From: Rhodocyclaceae bacterium UBA2250
GTDB taxonomy: Bacteria; Pseudomonadota; Gammaproteobacteria; Burkholderiales; Rhodocyclaceae
Direction of reading: 5' to 3'
NCBI GenBank assembly: GCA_002347285.1
Contig: DDXW01000060.1
Location: forward strand, 1 to 37,248
DNA: 37,248 nt
Numbering within the stretch: the stretch's first letter is position 1; each line of letters starts with the position of its first letter. The notes under the pieces were generated by a model. That model ran no database searches and was not told the origin of the DNA. It worked only from the letters and a program-made list of their open reading frames with translations. The position numbers and the translations under genes are program-made. Below, piece after piece: positions 10,134 to 25,038 of this stretch.

Positions 10134-10268
10134 GGATTGCTCCTGGAATCGGCCACTCGTGCAGGACACGAACCAGTCGCGGCGGAAACGCTGTAGGGGG
10201 TGAAACGCGGCGGGAGGATCCGGCGCGACGCAGGGCTGTTCGACTGATTGTTTGCCGCCGCGGCGCGC

Positions 10269-10298
10269 AGTGTAGCAATTTCCGGGCCGTTCCGCCAA
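10269..10298 (-). promoter_or_regulatory. Candidate sigma-70 promoter for rhlE
   Basis: On the minus strand, TTGGCG (10298-10293) and TACACT (10274-10269) are separated by 18 bases. Transcription would start near 10262 and give a 5' leader of roughly 125-130 bases before the rhlE start. The match is moderate, and the promoter sits directly after the stop of the preceding c-di-GMP gene. Confidence 0.4.
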
Positions 10299-10300
10299 TT

Positions 10301-13291
10301 TCAGGCGGGAGCGGGCGGTCCGGCGGCGGCCAGCGCCTGGATGTCTTCCGGTGGCACCGGGCGGCTGAACAGATAGCCCTGCGCCTCGTCGCAGGCGTGG
10401 CTGTGCAGGAAATCGCGCTGGCCGGCGGTTTCGACGCCTTCGGCGATGACCTTGAGCTCGAGCTCCTTGGCGATGCCGATGACCATGCGCACGATCGCGG
10501 CGTCGTTGGGGTCGCGCTCGAGGTCGGTGACGAAGGAACGGTCGATCTTGATCTTGTCGAGCGGGAAGCGCTTCAGGTAGGCGAGGCTCGAATAGCCGGT
10601 GCCGAAGTCGTCGATCGACAGGCGCACGCCCAGCGCCTTCAGCCGGCCGAGCACGGCCGCGACGTGCTCGGGATCCTGCATGACGACGCTCTCGGTGATC
10701 TCGAGCTCCAGGCAGCACGGCTGGAGGCCGGACAGCGCGAGCGACTCGCGCACCTGCTCGACGATGCTGCCGTCGTGGAGCTGCACCGCCGACAGGTTGA
10801 CGGCGACGACCCACGGCGCCAGGCCGGCCTCCTGCCAGGCGCGGTTCTGGCGGCAGGCCTCGAGCATGACCCAGCGGCCGATCGGCAGGATCAGCCGCGA
10901 CTCCTCGGCGAGCGGGATGAAGTGGTTCGGCGGAACGTTGCCCAGGTCGGGATGACGCCAGCGCAGCAGGCATTCGACGCCCACCAGGCGGCCGCTGGCG
11001 AGATCGTACTGGGGCTGGTAGTGGAGTTGCAGTTCGCGGCGGTCGAGGGCGCCGCGCAGGTCGCTTTCGAGCCGCAGGCGCTCGGCCATCTCCTGATTCA
11101 TGTTGAGGGAGAAGAAGCGATAGTTGTTGGCCCCGGTGGCCTTGGCGCGGTGCATCGCCGCGTCGGCGTTGCGCAGCAGGGTGGCGCTGTCCACGCCATC
11201 GCCGGGGAACAGGCAGACGCCGGCGCAGGCGGTCGAGACGACCTGGCTCAGGTCGATGGTGAGCGGCTGCGCGATGGCGTCGAGCAGCTTGCGCACGATG
11301 ACCTCGATGGCGACGGCATCGACGCGGCCAGTGACGAGCACGCCGAACTGGTCGCCGCCGAGGCGGCCGAGCACGTCGCCCTCGCGCAGCAAGCGGCGCA
11401 GGCGCTGCCCGGTGGCGTGCAGCAGGTTGTCGCCGGCTTCATGGCCGAAGGCGTCATTGACACGGCCGAGATGGTCGAGGTCGAAGATCAGCAGCGCCCC
11501 GCTGCGCCCGGCGGAAAGCCAGTTGTCGAGCACGCGGATGAAGCCGTAGCGGTTCGGCAGGCCGGTCATCTGGTCGATCGTCGCCAGCGCTTCGATGCGG
11601 TCCTCGGCGGCTCTGCGCTCGCTCAGGTCGGCGACCTGAATGATGTAGCTCTGCGGCTTGCCCTCGTCGTCGAGCACGGTGCTGACGTTGCACCAGACGG
11701 GAATCTCCGTGCCTGCCCTGGTGCGCAGCCACGTTTCGCCGCGCCAGTCGCCGTGGACGGCGACCTCCTCGCGCGCCCGGGCGTCGAGATCGGTATCGTA
11801 GCGCTCCCCGGCCAGGAGCATCGGATCGCGACCAGCCAGTTCCGCCGAGGCGTAGCCGAGCATGCGTTCGTAGGCACGGTTGCAGAGCACGATCTTGTGT
11901 TGCGCGTCGAGGATCAGCAGTCCTTCGTTGCTGTTGTCGAGCACCTGGGTGACGAGCCGCTGGCGCTGCTCGGCCTCGACGCGCTGCGTGATGTCCCAGG
12001 CCACGCCGGCGATGCCGCGCGGCTTGCCTTCCGCATCCCAGACCGGCACGCGCACGAAATCGTAGAGGTAGCGGCCCGAGCTGCCTTCGAGCCAGATCTC
12101 CTCGCGCACCGGTCCGGCCTCGCGATAGACGCGCAGCTGCCCTTCGCGCAGCCTGGCGGCGATCTCGGGCGGAAACAGGTCGTCAGCGGACTTGCCGATC
12201 AGCTCGGCCATCGGTTTGCCGACCGGGCGGGCAAAAGCCTCGTTGATCGCGAGGATGCGCCCCTCGCTGTCCACCAGCCAGGCCGGCGCCGGAATCGCGT
12301 CGATCAGCGCGCGTCCCTCCTCCTCCTTGGCGCGGCAGGCCTCGGTCATGCGTGCGGCCAGTTCCTCGGCGCTGGCGTGGCTGCGCGCCCAGCTGCGCGC
12401 CAGCGCGAGCAAGGCAAGAGCGAGCAACGCGCTGAGTCCGCCGGAGAAGAGGGCGCGCTTGCGCCATTCGGCCAGATAGTCCTGTTCAGCCAGTGCGACC
12501 GTGATGATGAACGGCAGCCCCTCGACCTGGCGGAAGGCGATGAGACGGCGCATGTTGTCGATCTGCGAGGCGCGGAGATAGCTGCCTGTCTTTTCCCCGG
12601 CTGCCAGGCGCTCCAGGATCGGCGCGCCTTCCAGCTTCCTGCCGAGCCAGGGCTCCTGGCGCGGCCAGCGGGCGACCAGCTGCAGCTGGCTGCTCCACAG
12701 CCCGACGGCATCTTGCCGGCCGATCTCGAGCCTCCGGAAGAGGCTTTCGAAGTAATCGGCGCGCACCGCAGCCACCATGATGCCGGCGAAGCGGCCGTCC
12801 TCGTCGTCGATGCGGCGGGCGAGGATCACCACCCATTCCTTCGTGAGGCGCGAGCGCATCGGCCCGGAGACCGCCACGCCCGTTACGGTGCCGTCCCGCA
12901 ACTGCCGGAAGAACGGCAGCTCCGCAATGTTGATCTCGTAATGCGAGCCGCTGGTGTCGTAGACGAAATTTCCATCGCGATCGGCGATGCGGAATCCCTG
13001 CACCTCGGGAAACAGGGCGAGATATTCGGCCAATTGCGTTTCCATGGCGGAGCGGGGGCTGCGCCGCAGGATGGCGTCGCGATGGACATCGATGAACTCG
13101 GAGAAACGCAGGTCGATTTTCTGCAGGGTCGTTTGCAGATGACTTTCCAGCACCCGCGCCAGCGTGCCGGCCACCTTTTCGGCGTTCTGCCGTTCGCGCT
13201 CGCGGGCGTAGTACAAGTCGACGCCGATCCAGACGGCCAGGCACAGCCACAGCGCGAGAACGATCTTTCCGCCAAGACGCGGCGAAGACAT
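10301..13291 (-). CDS. Membrane c-di-GMP signalling protein: sensor-PAS-PAS-GGDEF(degenerate)-EAL
   Basis: A 996-residue inner-membrane protein. A first transmembrane helix (about 9-27), a periplasmic Cache-like sensor (about 30-275, with FRIADRDGNFVYDTSG), a second helix (about 279-299), two PAS domains (about 325-460 and 465-590), GGDEF (about 600-755) and EAL (about 760-990). The GGDEF signature is GGDQF (645-649), so the catalytic Glu is replaced by Gln, while the inhibitory-site RxxD (REGD, 636-639) is kept. In the EAL domain Glu773 (ECLLRW), NLSA, ITES, DDFGTGYS, the Lys of KIKIDRSF, AEGVE and the late Gln are all present, so it should hydrolyse c-di-GMP. Net activity is probably phosphodiesterase, with the GGDEF domain acting as a nucleotide sensor. 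Start ATG 13291 has GGGAGG upstream. The input ligand is unknown. Confidence 0.92.
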   Translation of the reverse strand: MSSPRLGGKIVLALWLCLAVWIGVDLYYARERERQNAEKVAGTLARVLESHLQTTLQKIDLRFSEFIDVHRDAILRRSPRSAMETQLAEYLALFPEVQGFRIADRDGNFVYDTSGSHYEINIAELPFFRQLRDGTVTGVAVSGPMRSRLTKEWVVILARRIDDEDGRFAGIMVAAVRADYFESLFRRLEIGRQDAVGLWSSQLQLVARWPRQEPWLGRKLEGAPILERLAAGEKTGSYLRASQIDNMRRLIAFRQVEGLPFIITVALAEQDYLAEWRKRALFSGGLSALLALALLALARSWARSHASAEELAARMTEACRAKEEEGRALIDAIPAPAWLVDSEGRILAINEAFARPVGKPMAELIGKSADDLFPPEIAARLREGQLRVYREAGPVREEIWLEGSSGRYLYDFVRVPVWDAEGKPRGIAGVAWDITQRVEAEQRQRLVTQVLDNSNEGLLILDAQHKIVLCNRAYERMLGYASAELAGRDPMLLAGERYDTDLDARAREEVAVHGDWRGETWLRTRAGTEIPVWCNVSTVLDDEGKPQSYIIQVADLSERRAAEDRIEALATIDQMTGLPNRYGFIRVLDNWLSAGRSGALLIFDLDHLGRVNDAFGHEAGDNLLHATGQRLRRLLREGDVLGRLGGDQFGVLVTGRVDAVAIEVIVRKLLDAIAQPLTIDLSQVVSTACAGVCLFPGDGVDSATLLRNADAAMHRAKATGANNYRFFSLNMNQEMAERLRLESDLRGALDRRELQLHYQPQYDLASGRLVGVECLLRWRHPDLGNVPPNHFIPLAEESRLILPIGRWVMLEACRQNRAWQEAGLAPWVVAVNLSAVQLHDGSIVEQVRESLALSGLQPCCLELEITESVVMQDPEHVAAVLGRLKALGVRLSIDDFGTGYSSLAYLKRFPLDKIKIDRSFVTDLERDPNDAAIVRMVIGIAKELELKVIAEGVETAGQRDFLHSHACDEAQGYLFSRPVPPEDIQALAAAGPPAPA

Positions 13292-13385
13292 CAAACCAAC
13301 CTCCCGGAACCGTTTGTTGTTGGGTGCCCATCCGGCCGGACATCCCTGTTTCTTGTTATGCAGCTGCGGAAAGTATAGCCGTAAA

Positions 13386-13417
13386 GAAAGAGCCCGCCGC
13401 AAGGGGCGGGCTCTTTC
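13386..13417 (-). terminator. Intrinsic terminator after the EF-G-like gene
   Basis: A perfect 13-bp stem: arms 13386-13398 and 13405-13417 with a 6-base loop. On the minus strand it is followed by a T-rich CTTTCTTTA tract. It lies about 30 bases past the EF-G-like stop and should end the gltB-to-EF-G-like transcript. Because the stem is symmetric it could also block readthrough from the other side. Confidence 0.88.
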
Positions 13418-13447
13418 GATCGGAGGAGGAAACCCGAACCGACCGGG

Positions 13448-15508
13448 CTATTCCTCGTCTTCCTGGAGCTTGAAAGAGGACGCCAGCTTCTGCTGCACCG
13501 GCGGCGGCACCTGGGCGTAGCGCGCGAACTCGATCGCGTAGGCGCCGCGGCCGCCGGTCATCGACTTGAGCCGCGAGGCGTAGTCGTTGATCTCGGCGAG
13601 CGGCACTTCGCCGGCCACGGTGATGCGGCCCGGGCCGCGCGGCGTGGTTCCGGTCACATGGCCGCGCCGCGACGAGAGGTCGCCGGCGACGTCGCCCATG
13701 TGTTCCTCGAGCACGTTGATCTCGATATTGACGACGGGTTCGAGCACGACGGCGCCGGCCGCCTGGATCGCGGCAATCGTGGCTTTCTTGCCGGCCTGGA
13801 CGAAGGCAACCTCCTTGCCGTCGACCGGATGGGTCTTGCCGTCGTAGACGACCACGCGCAGATCCTCGACCGGGAAGCCGGCGACCACGCCACCTTCGAG
13901 CGCCTGGCGCACGCCCTTCTCGACCGCCGGCATGAAGACGCCGGGGATCACGCCGCCCTTGACCTGGTCGACGAACTCGAAGCCGGCGCCGCGCTCGAGC
14001 GGCTCGATCTTCAGGTAGACCTCGCCGAACTGGCCGGCGCCGCCCGACTGTTTCTTGTGGCGGCAGTGGCCCTCGGCGTTTTTCGTGATCGTTTCGCGGT
14101 AGGGGATCTGCGGCGGCTTGGTGGCGAGCTCAAGCTTGTACTGGGTCGCCATCTTCTCGAGCTTGTAGCGCAGATGCATCTCGCCGAGGCCGAAGATCAC
14201 GGTCTCGTGCGTGCTCGGATGACGTTCCACGCGGAAGCAGGGGTCCTCCATCTCGAGCTTGTGCAGGATGTCGAACAGACGCTGCTCGTCGCCCTTCTTC
14301 TGCGTCTCGACGGCGCGTCCCTGCATCGGCTTCGGGAACTCGAGCGGCCTGAGGTGGATGCGGTCCTCGTCGTGCGAATCGTGCAGCACGCTGTCGAACT
14401 CGATTTCCTCGACCTTGGCGATCGCGCCGAGGTCGCCCGGCAGCAGTTCGTCGACTTCGACGTAGTCCTTGCCCTGCAGCTGATACAGATGGCCGACCTT
14501 GAAGGCCTTCTTGCCGTCGCCGACGAAGAGCTGGGATTCCTTGCGGATCGTGCCCTGGTGGACGCGGAACACGCCGACCTTGCCCATGTAGGGATCGACG
14601 ATGACCTTGAAGACGTGGGCGAGCACATGCTTCGCCGCATCCGGTTCGCGCTGGAACTCCTCGGTCGCGCCGCCGCCAGCGTTGAGTTGGCCTTTGTAGA
14701 ACGGCGGCACGTTGGCCTCGGCGGGGTTCGGCGCGAGCGTGGCGAGCACGTGCAGCAGCTCGTCGATGCCGGCGCCGGTCTTGGCCGAGGTGAACAGCAC
14801 CGGAATCAGGTGGCCCTCGCGCAGCGCCTTCTCGCAGGGGGCGTGCAGTTCGCCGGCACTCGGGTCCTTGCCGTCCTCGAGGTAGCGCTCCATCAGGCTT
14901 TCGTCTTCCTCGACGAGCTGGTCGATCAGCTCGCGGTGGGCATGCGCGACGGTATCGACATCGGCGTCGCCGCTGTCGTGCTCCATGACTTCAAGCACCT
15001 TGCCGTGGTCCGGCGAGGGCAGGTCGAGGAACTTGCAGGCCGGACCGAACCTGTCGCGAATATCGGCCATCAGCCCGGCGAGGTCGAGGTTGTCGGCGTC
15101 GATCTTGTTGATGACGATCATGCGCACCAGGCCGCGGGCGGCGGCGGCGCGCATCATGCGCTCGGTCATCAGTTCGACGCCGGTCTGCGCGTTGATGACC
15201 GCCACGGCGGTATCGACGCCGGCGAGCGCCGCCATCGCCTGGCCGGCGAAGTCGGGATAGCCCGGGGTGTCGATCAGGTGCACATGCACGTCCTCCCAGG
15301 CGAAGTTCACCAGCGCCGACTGCAGCGAATGGCCGGCGCTTTTCTCCTGCGCCTCGAAATCGCAGACGGTGCTGCCCTTCTCGACGCTGCCCGGCGCGGG
15401 AATGGCGCCGGCGCGGTGGAGCAGGGCCTCGGCGAGCGAGGTCTTGCCGGCGCCGCCGTGCCCGACGAGGGCGACGGCGCGGATGGAGGCGGTATGGAAT
15501 TTCGGCAT
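13448..15508 (-). CDS. Elongation factor G-like translational GTPase (EF-G paralogue)
   Basis: A 686-residue protein with the five-domain EF-G layout. G1 is GHGGAGKT (16-23), unlike the AHIDAGKT of housekeeping EF-G; G3 is DTPG (80-83); G4 is NKID (134-137). The C-terminal half has domain IV (ITKNAEGHCRHKKQSGGAGQ) and domain V (PVVNIEINVLEEHMGDVAGD) with the switch to SRRGHVTGT. These deviations mark the 'EF-G-like' subfamily often named FusA2, whose role in the cell is not settled; it is not the EF-G of the str operon. The ATG start at 15508 has AGGGAG six bases upstream. It follows glmS by 18 bases and ends at a strong terminator, so it is the last gene of that unit. No rpsL, rpsG or tuf is nearby. 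Confidence 0.9.
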   Translation of the reverse strand: MPKFHTASIRAVALVGHGGAGKTSLAEALLHRAGAIPAPGSVEKGSTVCDFEAQEKSAGHSLQSALVNFAWEDVHVHLIDTPGYPDFAGQAMAALAGVDTAVAVINAQTGVELMTERMMRAAAARGLVRMIVINKIDADNLDLAGLMADIRDRFGPACKFLDLPSPDHGKVLEVMEHDSGDADVDTVAHAHRELIDQLVEEDESLMERYLEDGKDPSAGELHAPCEKALREGHLIPVLFTSAKTGAGIDELLHVLATLAPNPAEANVPPFYKGQLNAGGGATEEFQREPDAAKHVLAHVFKVIVDPYMGKVGVFRVHQGTIRKESQLFVGDGKKAFKVGHLYQLQGKDYVEVDELLPGDLGAIAKVEEIEFDSVLHDSHDEDRIHLRPLEFPKPMQGRAVETQKKGDEQRLFDILHKLEMEDPCFRVERHPSTHETVIFGLGEMHLRYKLEKMATQYKLELATKPPQIPYRETITKNAEGHCRHKKQSGGAGQFGEVYLKIEPLERGAGFEFVDQVKGGVIPGVFMPAVEKGVRQALEGGVVAGFPVEDLRVVVYDGKTHPVDGKEVAFVQAGKKATIAAIQAAGAVVLEPVVNIEINVLEEHMGDVAGDLSSRRGHVTGTTPRGPGRITVAGEVPLAEINDYASRLKSMTGGRGAYAIEFARYAQVPPPVQQKLASSFKLQEDEE

Positions 15509-15527
15509 GGCTGACTCCCTGGCGTTT

Positions 15528-17345
<1,818 letters not shown>

Positions 17346-17347
17346 GT

Positions 17348-17428
17348 TATGCCTCCGTAGGGCCGCCCCAAGGAGGCATACGCCCCCCTGTGGGGGGCAG
17401 CGAGCCGATTTTGCGAGCGTGGGGGGCC
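17348..17428. repeat. REP-like palindromic element in the glmU-glmS spacer
   Basis: Three nested or adjacent inverted repeats fill the spacer. (1) TATGCCTCC at 17348-17356 pairs perfectly with GGAGGCATA at 17372-17380. (2) GCCCCCC at 17382-17388 pairs perfectly with GGGGGGC at 17392-17398, with loop TGT. (3) An outer pair, GGCCGCCCCA (17361-17370) with TGGGGGGCC (17420-17428), is imperfect. The layout and the wording 'GCCGCCCCAAGGAGGCAT...GGCAGCGAGC' resemble intergenic repeats I recall from betaproteobacterial genomes. I saw no second copy in this window. Stem (1) contains the glmS ribosome binding site. Confidence 0.65.
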
Positions 17429-17435
17429 ACTACTT

Positions 17436-18758
17436 CTATTCCTTCTTCTTGACCGGGCGCTTCCAGCCCGCGATGGAGACCTGCTTCGGGCGCGAGACGG
17501 TCAGCTGCTCCGGCGGCGCGTCCTTGGTCAGCGTGGTGCCGGCGCCGAGCGTGGCGCCCTTGCCGACCGTGACCGGCGCGACCAGTTGGGTGTCCGAACC
17601 GATGAAGACATCGTCCTCGATCACGGTGCGATGCTTGTTGGCGCCGTCGTAGTTGCAGGTGATGGTGCCGGCGCCGACATTGACGCGGCTGCCGACCGTT
17701 GCGTCGCCGATATAGGCGAGGTGGTTGGCCTTGGAATGCGCGGCGACCGTCGAGTTTTTCACCTCGACGAAGTTTCCGACATGCACATCCTCGGCCAGCA
17801 CGGTACCCGGCCGCAGCCGGGCGAAGGGCCCGACGATCGAATTCGGCCCGACGGTCGCGTCCTGGATCACGCAGTGGGCGTTGATGCGCACGCCGTCGCC
17901 GAGCACGACATGGCCCTCGAACACGCAATTGACGTCGATGAACACGTCGCGGCCGCATTCGAGCGTGCCGCGCACGTCGATGCGCGCCGGATCGGCGAGC
18001 GTGACGCCATGTTCCATCAGCGCCGCGGCGAGGTTGCGCTGGTGGATGCGTTCGAGCCGCGCGAGCTGCGCCTTGTCGTTCACGCCCTCGGTTTCCCAGT
18101 CGGCCGCGGGGTAGGCGGTGGCGACCGCCATGCCCTCGGCGACGGCCATGGCGACGATGTCGGTCAGGTAATACTCGCCCTGCGCGTTGCGGTTGCCGAG
18201 CTGCGGCAGCCAGCGCGCCAGCGCCGCCTGCGGCGCGACGAGGATGCCGGTGTTGATCTCGCGGATCGCGCGCTCGGCGTCGTCGGCGTCCTTCTCCTCG
18301 ACGATGCGCGTCACCTTGCCGCCGACGCGCACGATGCGCCCGTAGCCGTGCGGATTGTCGAGTTGCGAGGTCAGCAGGGCGAGCTTGTCTTCGCCGGCTG
18401 CGCCGATCAGGCGGCGCAGCGTCGCAACCCCGATCAGCGGCACGTCGCCGTAGAGCACCAGCACCGCCGCCCCGCCAGCGCCGAGTTTGTCGAGCAGCGG
18501 CATGGCTTGCAGCACGGCATGGCCGGTACCGAGCTGCGGTTCCTGCTTCGCCCAGTGGAGGTCGGGCGCGGCAAGCGTTTCGCGCACGGCCTCGCCGCCG
18601 TGGCCATAGACCACGCAGATCCTGGCGGCGCCGAGCTGGCGTGCGGTTTCGACGACGTGCGCCAGCATCGGCTTGCCGGCCAGCGGCTGGAGCACCTTGG
18701 GCAGGGCGGAGCGCATGCGCTTGCCCTGCCCGGCGGCGAGAATGACGACATTCAGCAT
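17436..18758 (-). CDS. glmU: Bifunctional UDP-GlcNAc pyrophosphorylase / glucosamine-1-P acetyltransferase
   Basis: Acetylates glucosamine-1-phosphate and couples GlcNAc-1-phosphate to UTP to give UDP-GlcNAc. The 440-residue protein has the N-terminal nucleotidyltransferase with LAAGQGKRMRSALPKVL (7-23), QLGTGHAV, YGDVPLI and INTGI. A left-handed beta-helix of hexapeptide repeats starts near 250 (VIQDATVGPNSIVGPFARLRP in the middle), with the acetyltransferase residues in HSKANHLAYIGDA and GAGTITCNYDGANKH. The length is slightly below the usual 450-460. Start ATG 18758 lacks a clear Shine-Dalgarno sequence, but it lies only 23 bases after the gltD stop, so coupling to gltD is likely. It shares a transcript with glmS downstream. 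Confidence 0.97.
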   Translation of the reverse strand: MLNVVILAAGQGKRMRSALPKVLQPLAGKPMLAHVVETARQLGAARICVVYGHGGEAVRETLAAPDLHWAKQEPQLGTGHAVLQAMPLLDKLGAGGAAVLVLYGDVPLIGVATLRRLIGAAGEDKLALLTSQLDNPHGYGRIVRVGGKVTRIVEEKDADDAERAIREINTGILVAPQAALARWLPQLGNRNAQGEYYLTDIVAMAVAEGMAVATAYPAADWETEGVNDKAQLARLERIHQRNLAAALMEHGVTLADPARIDVRGTLECGRDVFIDVNCVFEGHVVLGDGVRINAHCVIQDATVGPNSIVGPFARLRPGTVLAEDVHVGNFVEVKNSTVAAHSKANHLAYIGDATVGSRVNVGAGTITCNYDGANKHRTVIEDDVFIGSDTQLVAPVTVGKGATLGAGTTLTKDAPPEQLTVSRPKQVSIAGWKRPVKKKE

Positions 18759-18781
18759 GACGTCGTCAGTTTACCAAGGCA

Positions 18782-20254
18782 TCAGCGCGGCAGGGTGCTC
18801 GTCCCCATCAGGAACTCGTCGACGGCGCGCGCGCACTGGCGGCCTTCGCGGATCGCCCACACCACGAGCGACTGGCCGCGGCGCATGTCGCCGGCGGCGA
18901 ACACCTTCGGCACGCTGGTGGCATAGCAGCCCTGGCCGTCCGTCGTCGCCCGGGCGTTGCCGCGCGCATCCTGCGCGACGCCGAAGCCTGCGAGCACGCT
19001 GGCGACCGGATTGGTGAAGCCCATGGCGAGGAAGGCGAGGTCGGCCTTGATCTCGAATTCGGAGCCGGCGATCTCCTTCATCTGGCCGCCGCTCCAGTCG
19101 AGCCGCACGCACTTGATGGCCTTCAGCTTGCCATTCTCGCCGATGAACTCCTTCGTCGCGACCGACCAGTCGCGTGCGCAGCCTTCGTCGTGCGAGGACG
19201 AGGTGCGCAGCTTGTTCGGCCAGTAGGGCCAGACGAGCGGCTTGTTCTCCTGCTCGGGAGGCCGCGGCATCAGCTCGATCTGCGTGATCGCCGCGGCGCC
19301 GTGGCGGTTCGAGGTGCCGACGCAGTCGGAGCCGGTGTCGCCGCCGCCGATGACGACGACGTGCCTGCCTGCGGCGTTGATCGGATTCTTGCGCCCGCCG
19401 CCGACCTCCTTGTTCTGCGGAATCAGGAACTCGAGCGCGAAATGTACGCCATCGAGTTCGCGGCCGGGCACCGGCAGGTCGCGCGGGGTCTCGGCACCGC
19501 CGGCGAGGACCACCGCGTCGAAATCCTTCATCAGCTTGGCGGGCGCGACCACCTTGGTGGCGTCATTCACCACGCCCTTGGGCATTCCATTAGCCAACTG
19601 AGTGCCGACCAGGGTCTTGAGCTGGAACTTGACGCCCTCGGCCTTGAGCTGGGCGGCGCGCCATTCGATCAGGCGCTTGTCGAGCTTGAAGTCGGGGATG
19701 CCGTAGCGCAGCAGGCCGCCGATGACGTCGTTCTTCTCGAACACCGTGACGTCGTGGCCGGCGCGCGCCAGCTGCTGCGCGGCGGCGAGCCCCGCCGGGC
19801 CGGAGCCGACGACGGCGACCTTCTTGCCGGTCTTCTGCGCGGCGGGCTGCGGCACGACCCAGCCGTTCTCGCCCGCCTTGTCGATGATCGCGTGCTCGAT
19901 CGACTTGATGCCCACCGGCTCGGCGTTCACGCCCAGCGTGCAGGCGGCCTCGCAGGGTGCCGGGCAGATGCGGCTGGTGAACTCGGGGAAGTTGTTGGTC
20001 GAGTGCAGCGTGTCGATCGCCTCGCGCCACTTGCCCTTGTAGACCAGGTCGTTCCAGTCGGGGATCAGGTTGTTGACCGGGCAGCCGTTGTTGCAGAACG
20101 GGATGCCGCAATCCATGCAGCGCGCGCCCTGGCGCTTGGCCTCGTCGTCCTTCAGGTGGCCGACGAATTCGCGGTAGTGCTTGAGCCGCTGCTCGACGGG
20201 CTCGTAGCCTTCGGCGAGACGTTCGAACTCGAGGAATCCGGTGGGCTTGCCCAT
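18782..20254 (-). CDS. gltD: Glutamate synthase (NADPH) small subunit
   Basis: The beta subunit of GOGAT, which passes electrons from NADPH through FAD and iron-sulphur clusters to the large subunit. The 490-residue length is typical. The N-terminal cysteine clusters read CMDCGIPFCNNGCPVNN (about 46-62) and CPAPCEAAC (about 97-105), ligands of the two 4Fe-4S centres. The FAD site is VAVVGSGPAGLAAAQQLARAG (about 146-166), and the NADPH site is VVVIGGGDTGSDCVGTS. The start at ATG 20254 has AAGGAGG upstream, inside the end of gltB; the gltB stop and this start are separated by a single base, so the subunits are translationally coupled. Confidence 0.98.
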   Translation of the reverse strand: MGKPTGFLEFERLAEGYEPVEQRLKHYREFVGHLKDDEAKRQGARCMDCGIPFCNNGCPVNNLIPDWNDLVYKGKWREAIDTLHSTNNFPEFTSRICPAPCEAACTLGVNAEPVGIKSIEHAIIDKAGENGWVVPQPAAQKTGKKVAVVGSGPAGLAAAQQLARAGHDVTVFEKNDVIGGLLRYGIPDFKLDKRLIEWRAAQLKAEGVKFQLKTLVGTQLANGMPKGVVNDATKVVAPAKLMKDFDAVVLAGGAETPRDLPVPGRELDGVHFALEFLIPQNKEVGGGRKNPINAAGRHVVVIGGGDTGSDCVGTSNRHGAAAITQIELMPRPPEQENKPLVWPYWPNKLRTSSSHDEGCARDWSVATKEFIGENGKLKAIKCVRLDWSGGQMKEIAGSEFEIKADLAFLAMGFTNPVASVLAGFGVAQDARGNARATTDGQGCYATSVPKVFAAGDMRRGQSLVVWAIREGRQCARAVDEFLMGTSTLPR

Positions 20255-20255
20255 G

Positions 20256-24884
<4,629 letters not shown>

Positions 24885-24911
24885 CTTGCGGTTCCTGGAA
24901 GTACGGCCGTC

Positions 24912-24935
24912 AAAAAAACCGGGGCCGAAGGCCCC
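24912..24935 (-). terminator. Intrinsic terminator / possible attenuator in the gltB leader
   Basis: On the minus strand GGGGCC (24935-24930), loop TTC, GGCCCC (24926-24921), then GG and seven T residues (24918-24912). This is a textbook rho-independent terminator. It lies 27 bases before the gltB start codon and downstream of the best gltB promoter, so it would act on the gltB transcript as well as on readthrough from gdhA. Confidence 0.8.
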
Positions 24936-24964
24936 AGCCTAGCTAGACAACAGGCGAACCGCTA

Positions 24965-24993
24965 AATATACCGACAATCAAACCCCGGCTCAA
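24965..24993 (-). promoter_or_regulatory. Candidate sigma-70 promoter for gltB
   Basis: On the minus strand TTGAGC (24993-24988), a 17-base spacer, and TATATT (24970-24965), 5 of 6 matches in the -10. Transcription would begin near 24958 and give a leader of about 74 bases that contains the terminator hairpin. It partly overlaps an inverted repeat that may end gdhA transcription. Confidence 0.55.
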
Positions 24994-25033
24994 TACCCAG
25001 CCGCCGCGATGGCAGGGGCACTCACCGGGGTTT
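24980..25033 (-). repeat. Inverted repeat after gdhA, possible weak terminator
   Basis: AAACCCCGG (24980-24988) pairs perfectly with CCGGGGTTT (25025-25033) across a 36-base loop, starting six bases past the gdhA stop. On the minus strand the second arm is followed by TGATTG, a weak T-tract, so it is only a possible terminator. The arm CCGGGG could also pair with CCCCGG of the downstream terminator. Confidence 0.4.
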
Positions 25034-25038
25034 TGTGC

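Noticed and set aside
10397..13378. A 993-codon open frame on the plus strand opposite the GGDEF/EAL gene
   Set aside because: Antisense shadow; the minus-strand protein has clear PAS, GGDEF and EAL motifs.
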